From Sphingobacterium nematocida (GTDB taxonomy: Bacteria > Bacteroidota > Bacteroidia > Sphingobacteriales > Sphingobacteriaceae): a stretch of 64,000 nucleotides of DNA. The stretch is taken from contig NZ_FUZF01000015.1 of assembly GCF_900168125.1 (NCBI RefSeq), positions 83,132-147,131 of the forward strand, given 5' to 3'. A program made the position numbers and the translations under genes. This document shows, in pieces, positions 1 to 6,458 of this stretch. The notes beneath the pieces are model-generated. The model saw only the letters and a program-made list of their open reading frames with translations, did not search any database and was not told the origin of the DNA. Position 1 is the stretch's first letter. Each line of letters starts with the position of its first letter.

Positions 1-234
1 CATGAAATCGACATGCTGATGAACAGACCCAAAGAGACCCATATTTGGCTCAGCGACCGTGAACGGGAAATGCTGAAACTCGTAGCGGAAGGACTTACTA
101 ACGGAGAAATTGCAGAACGTATTTTCTTAAGTCCTGAGACCATCAAAAGTTATCGAAAAAATCTATTACTGAAACTGGATGCTAAAAATACAGCTGTACT
201 GGTAAGAATAGCTATTGAGCAAAAATTGATCTAA
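1..234 (+). CDS. LuxR/NarL-type response regulator, C-terminal part (5' end outside window)
   Basis: The reading frame is open from base 1 and stops at 232-234, so this is the 3' end of a gene that begins outside the window. The visible part is a GerE/LuxR helix-turn-helix: 'LSDREREMLKLVAEGLTN' followed by 'GEIAERIFLSPETIKSYR', the classic scaffold and recognition helices of NarL/FixJ regulators. Such proteins normally carry an N-terminal receiver domain phosphorylated by a sensor kinase; that part cannot be seen here. The ATG at 13 is probably internal, since the frame continues upstream. Family assignment is firm; the regulated genes are unknown. Confidence 0.85.
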   Translation, partial: HEIDMLMNRPKETHIWLSDREREMLKLVAEGLTNGEIAERIFLSPETIKSYRKNLLLKLDAKNTAVLVRIAIEQKLI

Positions 235-327
235 GTATACTGGTGACAATAGGGGTCTGTTGTCCCATATATAATCCTTGTGGGGAGTTTAATAATTTAT
301 GGATTGTACATCAAGTGAAGTTTAATT

Positions 328-1362
328 ATGTTTGTACTATTAAAAATTAGTAACAATTATAATATTATAAAACAAACACTTTTCTTTATCCGTAAATATG
401 TAGCATTCTTTCTTGTTTTGTTTTGTACGAAATCACTAAGCGCACAAGAAACGATTGTGACCTACATGAAGAAAAATGGCAGTTTCACCGCTCAAAAGGA
501 TTCAGCCGACTATACCCGAATACTACGTATTTCACCTAATAGTCTCGCTCTCTATGAACTAAACGAATACTATCCTAACGGCAGTTTAAAGAGACACGGC
601 TGGGTAAAAACCTTAGACCCTAAAAGACTACAATTTGAAGGGACAGTGGAGACATACTACGACAATGAAACATTGGCTGCTATATTAAATTATGCACAGA
701 ACAAACTGGTAGATACCGCTAAAAGGTACTATAAAAATGGCGTATTAAAGGAAAGTATTTTCTATTTAAAACCACAAGAGAACCAAGAATCGGCATTTGG
801 CTCCGACCCCGACAGTCGATTGGTTTACTACGCAGATTCCCTAAACAATGTTCAGATAACAAATGGTAAGGGAACCGCAAGATTTGTGGACAAAGATAAC
901 GACGTTGAACAGGGCGAATACGCCGACGGTGTACGTATCGGCCACTGGAAAGGGACCATTAATAAAGGCAAGTATAAATTTGAGGAATGGTATGAAAAAG
1001 GAATCATTGTTAATGGAGAGACCACCGATAGTCTTGGAAAGAAAATAAAATATACAAAAGTACAGGTACAACCAGAATATCCGGGAGGGATCCAACAATT
1101 AAGGATGTTTATCGGCAACAACTACAAATACCCTAGAGAGGCTATTGGAGCTCGAGTAGTAGGCCAAGTAACCATCAGCTTTGTTGTTGAAAAAGACGGT
1201 AAAACTTCAAGTTACAAAATCATCGACGATCTTGGATATGGGACGGGTAATGCTGGCGTCGCTGTCCTTAAAAAAGCTAAAGATTGGTCTCCTGGCTATG
1301 AAAGAGGGATACCTGTCCGCGTCGCGTATACGCTTCCTATACGTCTGAATTTAACTAAATAA
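328..1362 (+). CDS. Exported protein with MORN-like repeats and TonB C-terminal domain
   Basis: 344 residues. A hydrophobic signal segment ends near residue 40 (LSAQ), so the protein is exported or anchored in the periplasm. Residues ~55-225 contain short 'YYDNETLAAILNY' and 'RYYKNGVLKES' style repeats, as in YwqK/MORN-type antitoxin-like proteins. Residues ~255-344 form a TonB C-terminal domain: 'PEYPGGIQQLRMFI', 'GQVTISFVVEKDGK', 'LGYGTG' and 'PVRVAYTLPIRL', almost the same as in the TonB protein at 16030-16911. There is no proline-rich spacer or clear N-terminal membrane anchor like that of an energy transducer, so a role in envelope binding is as likely as true TonB energy coupling. The gene converges on the next one with an 8-nt overlap of coding ends. 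Confidence 0.75.
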   Translation: MFVLLKISNNYNIIKQTLFFIRKYVAFFLVLFCTKSLSAQETIVTYMKKNGSFTAQKDSADYTRILRISPNSLALYELNEYYPNGSLKRHGWVKTLDPKRLQFEGTVETYYDNETLAAILNYAQNKLVDTAKRYYKNGVLKESIFYLKPQENQESAFGSDPDSRLVYYADSLNNVQITNGKGTARFVDKDNDVEQGEYADGVRIGHWKGTINKGKYKFEEWYEKGIIVNGETTDSLGKKIKYTKVQVQPEYPGGIQQLRMFIGNNYKYPREAIGARVVGQVTISFVVEKDGKTSSYKIIDDLGYGTGNAGVAVLKKAKDWSPGYERGIPVRVAYTLPIRLNLTK

Positions 1363-2725
1363 GGAGATCTTTATTTGACTTCATCTGTTTTAGTAGCATT
1401 TCCATTTCTCGATATTTGATCTTATTCGATTTATAAAGATCTTTTGCACGCAGGAGTTCAGTTTCAGCCTGAGCAGAAAAACCGATCTTATATAACAACA
1501 TAGCTAGGGTATGGTGATATAGTCCGCTTCCCGGAAACTGTTCGATAGCTTTCTGCTGCCATCGAATCGCATCATACAGTGCATCTGTATTATTCGGAGC
1601 AAAGGTCAATATTTGACGCGCACCATAACTCAGATGCTGCGCATGCTCATATTTGTACCTAGATTCACATACCTTAAACCACTTCTGAAACGCTTCATTT
1701 TCTACACGTTTTAACTGCCACTGATAACGCGAAACATTAATCTTCTGATCCACGGCATAGTCTAGCCGGGCCAAAGAGTCTGGTGCCACACGATAATAGT
1801 GCGTATTATAATAATTTCTCGCCATAGCAACATATCCCAAGCTATCCTTAGTCAAGCGCTTATATTCCATGGGATAAAAAGCACTACTGATCTCGGCTCG
1901 TAAATAGTTCGGACTCCAAGTGCCCCTTACGAACTGCTGCAATTCGTGGGCTAGATAGAAATTTGAGGTTTCCAAAGACTGTCGAAACGTCTGTTGAATG
2001 ATACGGTTGTTGATGTTAATACGAGTGGGTAAAGGTAAAGTAGCATATAAACTATCCACCATCTTGGCATTGGTACGTGACAGTCTATAAATGTTTTCGT
2101 TATATACCGGTCCACTTTTCATTAAGAAAACCACAGTTTCAAAGTTATTCAATTCTTGGACAGTCAGCTGTGAAAGATAGTCACCCAATATCCGCTGATC
2201 CGCATAGTAATTGAAAAACTGATATTGGGTCAATAGCTTCGTCAACAATGCCCTACTACGCATCCCTTTCTTATATTGTCTGACTAACTTACCTAAGGTT
2301 TCTCCCTTAGCGAGTGTATGAGCTGAATCAGCAAGTTGTAATAAGACCTTTTCATCCTTGATAGGCCTATTATATCTCAAAATTGGATACCCTTCGCTAT
2401 CTGCAAATAGATATACCGGCGAGGTCAGATAAAATGCTTTACGGAGGGAATGTTCAAAATTCTCCCGCTTTACCTGTACGATACCCGACACAAACTTTTC
2501 ACCGATAAAGGCTCTATTCTTTTTAGAGACCGACGCTTTCAGCGGTTCAAAGTTTTCATTCTGCTCATGTACCAGTAGAAACATTAACTTATTTTGGCTA
2601 TTTGCAACCGTTCGTATGCTATCATAATCCACCCGTTCAAGAAAACCAGTTTGAGCATTAACGGAAAAAAAGATCAAGAATAATACAAATAGAAAAGGAG
2701 TTTTTATCCAAGTTACATTGATCAT
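1355..2725 (-). CDS. Exported protein with thioredoxin-like N-terminus and TPR-like C-terminus
   Basis: 456 residues with a signal peptide (hydrophobic stretch to about residue 24, ending VNAQ). Residues ~30-130 look like a thioredoxin fold ('LMFLLVHEQNENFEPLKA', 'PVYLFADSEGYPILR'), but the CxxC redox pair is absent, so no disulfide chemistry is expected. The C-terminal ~90 residues have alternating helices of TPR type ('NTDALYDAIRWQQKAIEQFP', 'YHHTLAMLLYKIG'). I do not recognise a specific function; proteins of this layout are common in Bacteroidota envelopes. The start at 2725 is supported by the signal peptide. Confidence 0.6.
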   Translation of the reverse strand: MINVTWIKTPFLFVLFLIFFSVNAQTGFLERVDYDSIRTVANSQNKLMFLLVHEQNENFEPLKASVSKKNRAFIGEKFVSGIVQVKRENFEHSLRKAFYLTSPVYLFADSEGYPILRYNRPIKDEKVLLQLADSAHTLAKGETLGKLVRQYKKGMRSRALLTKLLTQYQFFNYYADQRILGDYLSQLTVQELNNFETVVFLMKSGPVYNENIYRLSRTNAKMVDSLYATLPLPTRININNRIIQQTFRQSLETSNFYLAHELQQFVRGTWSPNYLRAEISSAFYPMEYKRLTKDSLGYVAMARNYYNTHYYRVAPDSLARLDYAVDQKINVSRYQWQLKRVENEAFQKWFKVCESRYKYEHAQHLSYGARQILTFAPNNTDALYDAIRWQQKAIEQFPGSGLYHHTLAMLLYKIGFSAQAETELLRAKDLYKSNKIKYREMEMLLKQMKSNKDLLI

Positions 2726-2800
2726 ATCAGTAATTTATTGGTCACCCAACAAACATAGTCAAAATATTTTGAAGGGCAAACGAAGTTCAAATACAAAAGG

Positions 2801-3280
2801 CTATTTCCCCTTTCTCTTCAAATACTTTTTATAATTACCCTCCTTGACATAGTCCAATCCACCTTCTTTACAGTACCCTGTCAGATAAACCGAATATTTG
2901 TTACTATCGGCTTTATCTGCCCCAAGCTCTTTTATTACATCAGAGACACGTCTTGGGGTTTCAAAAAAATCGGAGTCGTATACCAAATGATCTAGCTTCT
3001 GATTCTTCTCTATACGCTTTTGAGATTCTGGAGGCAAAGCAAAAAGTGGGGTGAGTTCGATGTCGCTCTCGAAAAGATCCCGCGGCTGGATTTGTAAAGC
3101 GCGACAAATGAGCAAGAAGTTATTAAGGGTAGTACCACGACCTTTTTCTAAGGCGAGTATGGTAATGGTTGTAAGCCCGGTTAAATCGGCAACATCGTTT
3201 TGAGAATAGGAAAGTTCTTCACGACGAATACGTATCTTTTCACCTAATACCTTTAATATATCTTTGTTTACTGCTATCAC
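2801..3280 (-). CDS. XRE-family transcriptional regulator
   Basis: 159 residues. Residues ~10-65 are a Cro/CI-type helix-turn-helix ('LGEKIRIRREELSYSQND', 'VADLTGLTTITILALEKG'), with 'TTLNNFLLICRALQI' completing the five-helix fold. The C-terminal ~90 residues have no domain I recognise; they include basic 'YKKYLKRKGK' at the end. It sits alone, facing away from the CRISPR-like region that begins ~340 bases upstream of its start. The divergent arrangement makes it a candidate local regulator, but nothing in the sequence proves that it controls the array. Confidence 0.75.
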   Translation of the reverse strand: MIAVNKDILKVLGEKIRIRREELSYSQNDVADLTGLTTITILALEKGRGTTLNNFLLICRALQIQPRDLFESDIELTPLFALPPESQKRIEKNQKLDHLVYDSDFFETPRRVSDVIKELGADKADSNKYSVYLTGYCKEGGLDYVKEGNYKKYLKRKGK

Positions 3281-3335
3281 AAAACAAATAGAACCAATAT
3301 TTGCGCAAACAAAATAAAATATAGTTTTTATAATA

Positions 3336-3367
3336 TTTGTTTTTATTAATTCTTCTTTGTATCTTCG
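3336..3367 (+). promoter_or_regulatory. Candidate Bacteroidota promoter
   Basis: TTTG at 3336-3339 and TATCTTCG at 3360-3367, separated by 20 nt, fit the Bacteroidota pattern (TTTG, ~20 nt, TAnnTTTG) with one mismatch. It points to the + strand, towards a 14-codon frame and the first tracr element 300 bases on. Confidence 0.3.
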
Positions 3368-3513
3368 ATTCAGTAACCAATACTTATATAAACTATGAGA
3401 AGTAACTTGTATAAGAATGTGATTAAGTCTCCTGTTTAAAAAGGTAGATTTATTTCATGAGGTGATATTTTAAAGCAATTGTATTAGCGCCCAAAAATCA
3501 TACAAAAAACCAA

Positions 3514-3633
3514 TTATTTGCTTAAAAAATCCTCTAAAAACTTAGTAAACATTACTTGTGCTTTTTTGGCATAAGGTCCGGAACGAAAACTTGATTGTTT
3601 TTGATTCCTTGGAAAGATATTGTTCTTTGACAT
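3514..3633 (-). CDS. Possible 39-residue small protein
   Basis: ATG at 3633, stop at 3514-3516, 39 codons. The product begins MSKNNIFPRNQKQSS and ends FTKFLEDFLSK. It is basic and soluble-looking and I do not recognise it. Its first codons overlap, on the other strand, the boxA-like sequence at 3621-3632, so the frame may be accidental. It could also be the remnant of an element that was lost when the array was established. Confidence 0.2.
   Translation of the reverse strand: MSKNNIFPRNQKQSSFRSGPYAKKAQVMFTKFLEDFLSK
3621..3632 (+). promoter_or_regulatory. boxA-like antitermination sequence upstream of array
   Basis: TGTTCTTTGACA matches the E. coli rRNA boxA (TGCTCTTTAACA) at 10 of 12 positions and is followed by TATTGG, as in Bacteroidota rRNA leaders. 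It lies 41 nt before the first tracr-like element on the same strand. BoxA elements in CRISPR leaders are known to shield long untranslated array transcripts from Rho. That role here is inference. Confidence 0.45.
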
Positions 3634-3673
3634 ATTGGTATGGGTAAAAAAGGTTAAAGGGAAAGGAGTTCAC

Positions 3674-3750
3674 TAAACAACATACATGAGGCTGCTTGTT
3701 TAGCCGTAGGGTGAGGGTATATTGCCACTCACTAAGTACCCTAATATTGA
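3674..3750 (+). ncRNA. tracrRNA-like element, copy 1
   Basis: First of three near-identical ~77-nt elements, each placed 10-20 nt upstream of a CRISPR block. It opens with TAAACAACATACA. A hairpin follows (GGCTG-CTTGTT-TAGCC, 3690-3705), closed here by a G-U pair where the other copies have G-C. Next comes a long stem, TAGGGT (3707-3712) with ACCCTA (3738-3743), extended inside by GTGAG (3711-3715) and CTCAC (3728-3732). The GGCTGCTTG...CAGCC hairpin closely resembles the one in the tracrRNA of known Cas12f nucleases. Free TACCC could pair with GGGTA of the repeat. No protein is coded here. Most likely it is the scaffold RNA for the Cas12f-like protein at 7406-8500. Confidence 0.75.
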
Positions 3751-3991
3751 TAACAGACAGCGTAGGGCGGTTCTTGCTATTTGTAGGGTAGTGACAACTG
3801 AGCCCTTCCGATATTGAATCAATCAGTTCATACGGATAATCACAGTTTGTAGAGTATACACAACAGGGTGACTCTTATTGTAACAGGATTTTAGCCTATA
3901 GATGGTCACAATCTGTAGGGTAGTAACAACCGTGGCCTGAGAAACCAAATTTTGTGAAGGCCTGTAGGTGACCACAGTTTGAATACCATAT

Positions 3992-4089
3992 CGTCACCCT
4001 GAGCGGAGTGCAACGGAGTCGAATGGGTCTAACGACATAATAGTTAACCCTATACAGTTAATAGATATCTCCACAAGGTCAGTATGACG
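3992..4089. repeat. Imperfect palindrome A inside a CRISPR repeat
   Basis: 98-nt REP-like element with ends CGTCACCCTGA and its rough complement TCAGTATGACG, and inner ATAGATATCTCC. It is preceded by the 5' half of a repeat (3961-3981) and followed by the 3' half (about 4105-4129). Right flank AAAATAAGCAAGTG is shared with the other split copies. Confidence 0.7.
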
Positions 4090-4256
4090 CAACAAAATAA
4101 GCAAGTGCAATTTGTAGGGTATACACAACTTACGAGGTGGTCGGCCTAAAAGACTGGGGCCTGTAGATGACCACAATTTGTAGGGTAGGTACAACTAAAC
4201 GTTAAGGCATTTCCTCGGTTTTATTCCTGTAGATGATCACAATTCGCCTTCTAGCC

Positions 4257-4386
4257 CGTCATCTCGCGCGTCCCGAATTTATTCGGGGACCGCAGCGGAG
4301 AACCCCGAAGGGCTCTCGGAACGAAAATCTAAAGGCAAGGAGTCAGACTATATAGTTCATAATTCTCTCTACAAGTTGAGATGACG
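4257..4386. repeat. Imperfect palindrome B inside a CRISPR repeat
   Basis: 130 nt, ends CGTCATCTCG and GAGATGACG, with internal CCCCGAAGGGCTC. The repeat 5' half is at 4226-4244 and the 3' half ends at 4426. The right flank ATCAAATAAGCAAG matches copies A and D. Confidence 0.7.
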
Positions 4387-4534
4387 AAATCAAATAAGCA
4401 AGCACAGTTTATAGAGTAATAACAACGAGAACTTACTTTTTCAATGCTAAGATTTGCCTGTAGATGGTAACAGTTTGTTGGGTATTGACAACTAGCAGAA
4501 AGAGAGATGGGGTATCCTCCTTTATACTTCTACC

Positions 4535-4565
4535 CGTCATCTCAACCGTAGCGGAGAGATCTAAC
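4535..4565. repeat. Half palindrome C fused to a CRISPR repeat
   Basis: Only the left arm (CGTCATCTCAACCGTAGCGG then AGAGATCTAAC) is present. It runs directly into the repeat remnant ending GCAAC at 4599. Probably a deleted version of the palindrome seen as A, B and D. Confidence 0.55.
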
Positions 4566-4700
4566 TATATATTATCACAACTTATAGGGGATTCGCAACT
4601 AGCTCATGGGCTTCTATCCTTTACATAGGGCATTAACAACGGCAGGGCCTGTTGAAGAAATCGGAGACACCTACATGTAGTCATACTTTGTATACTATAT

Positions 4701-4818
4701 CGTCACCCTACTGTGTCTCGAGAATCAGGAAGCGTAACACAGTACTATCGAATGGGTCCAACGACACAATAGCTATTCCCATATGGTCCATAGATATCTC
4801 CACAAGGTCGATATGACG
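4701..4818. repeat. Imperfect palindrome D inside a CRISPR repeat
   Basis: 118 nt. It begins CGTCACCCTACTGTG and ends GGTCGATATGACG. It is close to A in its right half (GTCCATAGATATCTCC) and splits the last repeat of block 1 (5' half 4671-4692, 3' half ending 4858). Confidence 0.65.
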
Positions 4819-4906
4819 CAAAGAAATGAGCAAATGCAATTTATAGGGTATACACAACTGAGTCTCGTCTACAAAAACTAAGCATTTAATAAACAGACAC
4901 CTTAAT

Positions 4907-5206
4907 TTACCACTCCTTTACAATCTCCCAGAGGTCGTTCCATTGTGGGTTAAGCTTGTTTATGAGATTCTCTTTCTTTGCGCGACTCCATTTCTTGAGC
5001 TGCTTTTCTCTGTCGATGGCTTCTTCAATAGTAGGAAAGGATTCAAAATAAACACAGAGATAGGAATTGTACCTGCTCGTAAACGAATTAGAATAACGCT
5101 TCTCTCTATGCTCAACCAACCTTGAGTATAAATCAGAAGTCACTCCAATATAGAGTACAGTTCGGTTCACATTAGTTAATATGTATATCGCACCACCTCT
5201 TTCCAT
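4907..5206 (-). CDS. GIY-YIG nuclease-domain protein lying between array blocks
   Basis: 99 residues, a single GIY-YIG domain of the UvrC-N/UPF0213-like type. The first motif is degenerate-normal 'AIYILT', followed by 'VLYIGVTSDLYSRLVEHR' (YIG and the catalytic Arg) and 'EEAIDREKQLKKWSRAKK' (metal-binding Glu region), ending in the usual 'LINKLNPQWNDLW'. Length and motifs are complete, so it is probably active. Such one-domain proteins are frequent in Bacteroidota, often near imperfect palindromes. Here it is antisense to the array, between the last spacer of block 1 and tracr copy 2. It may mobilise or process the palindromic elements that split the repeats, or it may be a passenger; neither is shown by the sequence. 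Confidence 0.85.
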   Translation of the reverse strand: MERGGAIYILTNVNRTVLYIGVTSDLYSRLVEHREKRYSNSFTSRYNSYLCVYFESFPTIEEAIDREKQLKKWSRAKKENLINKLNPQWNDLWEIVKEW

Positions 5207-5226
5207 AGGATTAAGTTACTAAAAAT

Positions 5227-5303
5227 TAAACAACATACAGGAGGCTGCTTGTTCAGCCGTAGGGTGAGGGCGTATTGCCACTCACTAAGTACCCTAATAT
5301 TGA
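5227..5303 (+). ncRNA. tracrRNA-like element, copy 2
   Basis: Same layout as copy 1: TAAACAACATACAGG (5227-5241), perfect hairpin GGCTG-CTTGTT-CAGCC (5243-5258), stem TAGGGT (5260-5265) with ACCCTA (5291-5296) and inner GTGAG/CTCAC. Here TACAGG is exactly complementary to CCTGTA at the 5' end of the repeats, and TACCC to GGGTA near their 3' end, so two short anti-repeat contacts are possible. It is followed after ~15 nt by repeat 11. Differences between copies fall in loops or keep pairing, which supports a selected RNA structure. Confidence 0.78.
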
Positions 5304-5318
5304 TTGCAGACGAGGTAT

Positions 5319-5862
5319 CCTGTAGGTGATCTCATTTTGTAGGGTATTCACGACATCTGTGCCCCCGAGTAGCTCGGTAGGCGACGTGTAGATGATCACA
5401 GTTTGTAGGGTATTAACAACGGCTTCTACTGTAACCCTTTTGCTTTAATCATCTTAATGAAAATTTATTTGTCCTGTCCCCGTCATCTCGATTGTAGCGC
5501 AGCGGAATAGAGAGATCTAGCGAAATAACATTTACCCCTAGACAGTCCATAGATACCTCGACTGCGCTCGGTATGAAATGAATAAGTAAATACAATTTGT
5601 AGGGTATTAACAACTTCTGGAACCTTAAAGGTAATGATTTGTAGCCCTGTAGAGGACCACAGTGTGTAGGGTATTCACAACTATAAGTACAAATTATGTG
5701 TAAAAGAAGGCCTGTAGATGATCACAATTTGTAAGGTAGTAACAACTAAACTATGACAATACATGAGTCATTAACCTTGTAGATGATCACAATCTGTAGG
5801 ATACACAAAACTTAAATCATCTTTGATTCAAGATACTGATCGCCTATAAGTGGGCAGAGCTG
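5319..5862 (+). CRISPR. CRISPR array block 2, seven repeats
   Basis: Repeats: 5319-5354, 5385-5420, 5451-5614 (split by palindrome E; 5' half badly decayed), 5646-5681, 5711-5746, 5775-5811 (one base short near the end), and a 5' half only at about 5842-5862 running into palindrome F. Spacers: 5355-5384 (30), 5421-5450 (30), 5615-5645 (31), 5682-5710 (29), 5747-5774 (28), then about 5812-5841. This block has the best preserved repeats. The order tracr, two intact repeats, then a palindrome-split repeat is the same as in block 3, which suggests duplication of a whole block. Confidence 0.82.
5481..5576. repeat. Imperfect palindrome E inside a CRISPR repeat
   Basis: 96 nt, beginning CGTCATCTCGATTGTAGCGC and containing AGCGGAATAGAGAGATCTAG. 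The right arm CCTCGACTGCGCTCGGTATG is less well matched. The following repeat 3' half ends at 5614. Confidence 0.65.
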
Positions 5863-5872
5863 ACCTCCATCA

Positions 5873-5983
5873 CGTCATTTCGATTGAAGCGTAGCGGAAT
5901 AGAGAAATCTAAAAACATATAACATAGTCCATAGATTTAACTGCGTTGAGCCCCACGTCACCTCTCCACAAGGTGACGTGGGG
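5873..5983. repeat. Palindrome F with perfect 13-bp stem between blocks 2 and 3
   Basis: The left arm CGTCATTTCGATTGAAGCG is of the same family as the other elements. The right part is replaced by a perfect inverted repeat, CCCCACGTCACCT (5951-5963) and AGGTGACGTGGGG (5971-5983), with a 7-nt loop. There is no run of T after it, so an intrinsic terminator is doubtful; it may separate the two array transcripts by another route. Confidence 0.65.
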
Positions 5984-5998
5984 TTATTCGGTAAAATT

Positions 5999-6074
5999 TA
6001 AACAACAGACAGGAGGCTGCTTGTTCAGCCTTAGGGTGAGAGTATGCCGCCACTCACTAAGTACCCTAATATAA
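5999..6074 (+). ncRNA. tracrRNA-like element, copy 3
   Basis: TAAACAACAGACAGG, then hairpin GGCTG-CTTGTT-CAGCC (6015-6030), then TAGGGT (6032-6037) with ACCCTA (6063-6068) and inner GTGAG (6036-6040)/CTCAC (6053-6057). The loop between the two arms differs from copies 1 and 2 (AGTATGCCGC against GGTATATTGC), while the paired arms are identical. It heads block 3, the block nearest the sigma gene. Confidence 0.77.
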
Positions 6075-6084
6075 GCGTAGAATA

Positions 6085-6458
6085 ACCATGCATAGTCACA
6101 GCTGATAGGGGAATGACAACTTGGGTCTACACCTGATTCCGCAAGAATTACCTGTAGATAATCACAATTTGTAGGGTAATTACAACGCGAGCTCTTTTGG
6201 TCCATTGGAAAACAATCCTGTAGATGGTCACAATCCCCGAACTATGCCGTCATCTCGAACGAAACAGAGAACCCCGAAGGGCTCAACGAAGTTAGATCTA
6301 ACGACTAGAATTAACCCTACATAGTCTATAGATCTCTCTATTCCGCTTCGCTCCAATCGAGATGACGGGAATTACGAAGCAAGCGCAATTTGTCGGGTAA
6401 CAACAATACGGACCTAGGAAATAAATTAACAAACTACAACTACCAGAGTACACACAAC
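6085..6458 (+). CRISPR. CRISPR array block 3, four repeats plus possible relics
   Basis: Repeats: 6085-6120 (divergent), 6151-6186 (near consensus), 6217-6404 (split by palindrome G), 6435-6458 (5' truncated). Spacers 6121-6150, 6187-6216 and 6405-6434 are all 30 nt. Beyond 6458 the same spacing brings two further ACAAC ends, at 6517 and 6585, with almost no other repeat similarity; these may be relics. Repeats decay towards the sigma gene, as expected if old units are at the far end and new ones were added, or duplicated, near the leader. Confidence 0.72.
6248..6367. repeat. Imperfect palindrome G inside a CRISPR repeat
   Basis: 120 nt with well-matched ends CGTCATCTCGA and TCGAGATGACG, and inner GTTAGATCTAACG and TAGATCTCTCTATTCCGCTT. 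The repeat 5' half is at 6217-6234 and the 3' half ends at 6404. It contains the same CCCCGAAGGGCTC stretch as B and H. Confidence 0.7.

Larger units (their letters stand above)
3281..3660. other. Intergenic leader region between XRE gene and first tracr/CRISPR block
   Basis: No long reading frame. The region holds a Bacteroidota-type promoter candidate (3336-3367), a 14-codon frame at 3395-3439 (MRSNLYKNVIKSPV) just behind it, a 39-codon minus-strand frame at 3514-3633, and a boxA-like motif at 3621-3632. A second promoter candidate pointing to the array is TTTG at 3600-3603 with GTTCTTTG at 3622-3629, though its -7 element is weak. The whole stretch is AT-rich and is best read as the leader of the array. 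Confidence 0.4.
3763..4888 (+). CRISPR. CRISPR array block 1, ten repeats, several degenerate or split
   Basis: The 36-nt repeat consensus starts CCTGTAGATGATCACA and ends with TTTGTAGGGTA, four variable bases and ACAAC. Repeats: 3763-3798 (5' half decayed), 3829-3864, 3895-3930, 3961-4129 (split by palindrome A), 4160-4195, 4226-4426 (split by B), 4457-4492, 4523-4599 (split by partial C), ~4621-4640 (3' half only), 4671-4858 (split by D). Spacers between intact ends are 30 nt, giving a 66-nt period (3799-3828, 3865-3894, 3931-3960, 4130-4159, 4196-4225, 4427-4456, 4493-4522, 4641-4670); the last guide is 4859-4888. The end ACAAC followed by variable sequence fits Cas12-type guides, with the spacer 3' of the repeat, so transcription is on the + strand. 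No spacer looked like another by eye. Confidence 0.8.

Noticed and set aside
3514..3633. rRNA fragment suggested by the TGTTCTTTGACATATTGG stretch
   Set aside because: Only the leader-type boxA region matches; no 16S sequence follows. It is treated as a boxA element instead.
3994..6205. Minus-strand reading frames of 60-75 codons within the array (for example 3994-4194 and 5984-6205)
   Set aside because: They are made of repeats, palindromes and tracr sequence, with no protein-like composition.
3763..6458. Array belonging to a Cas13b (type VI-B) system, since its repeats also end in AGGGTAnnnACAAC-like sequence
   Set aside because: Cas13b repeats look similar at the 3' end, but no HEPN (RxxxxH) protein of ~1100 residues is present, while a Cas12f-like protein and Cas12f-type tracr elements are.
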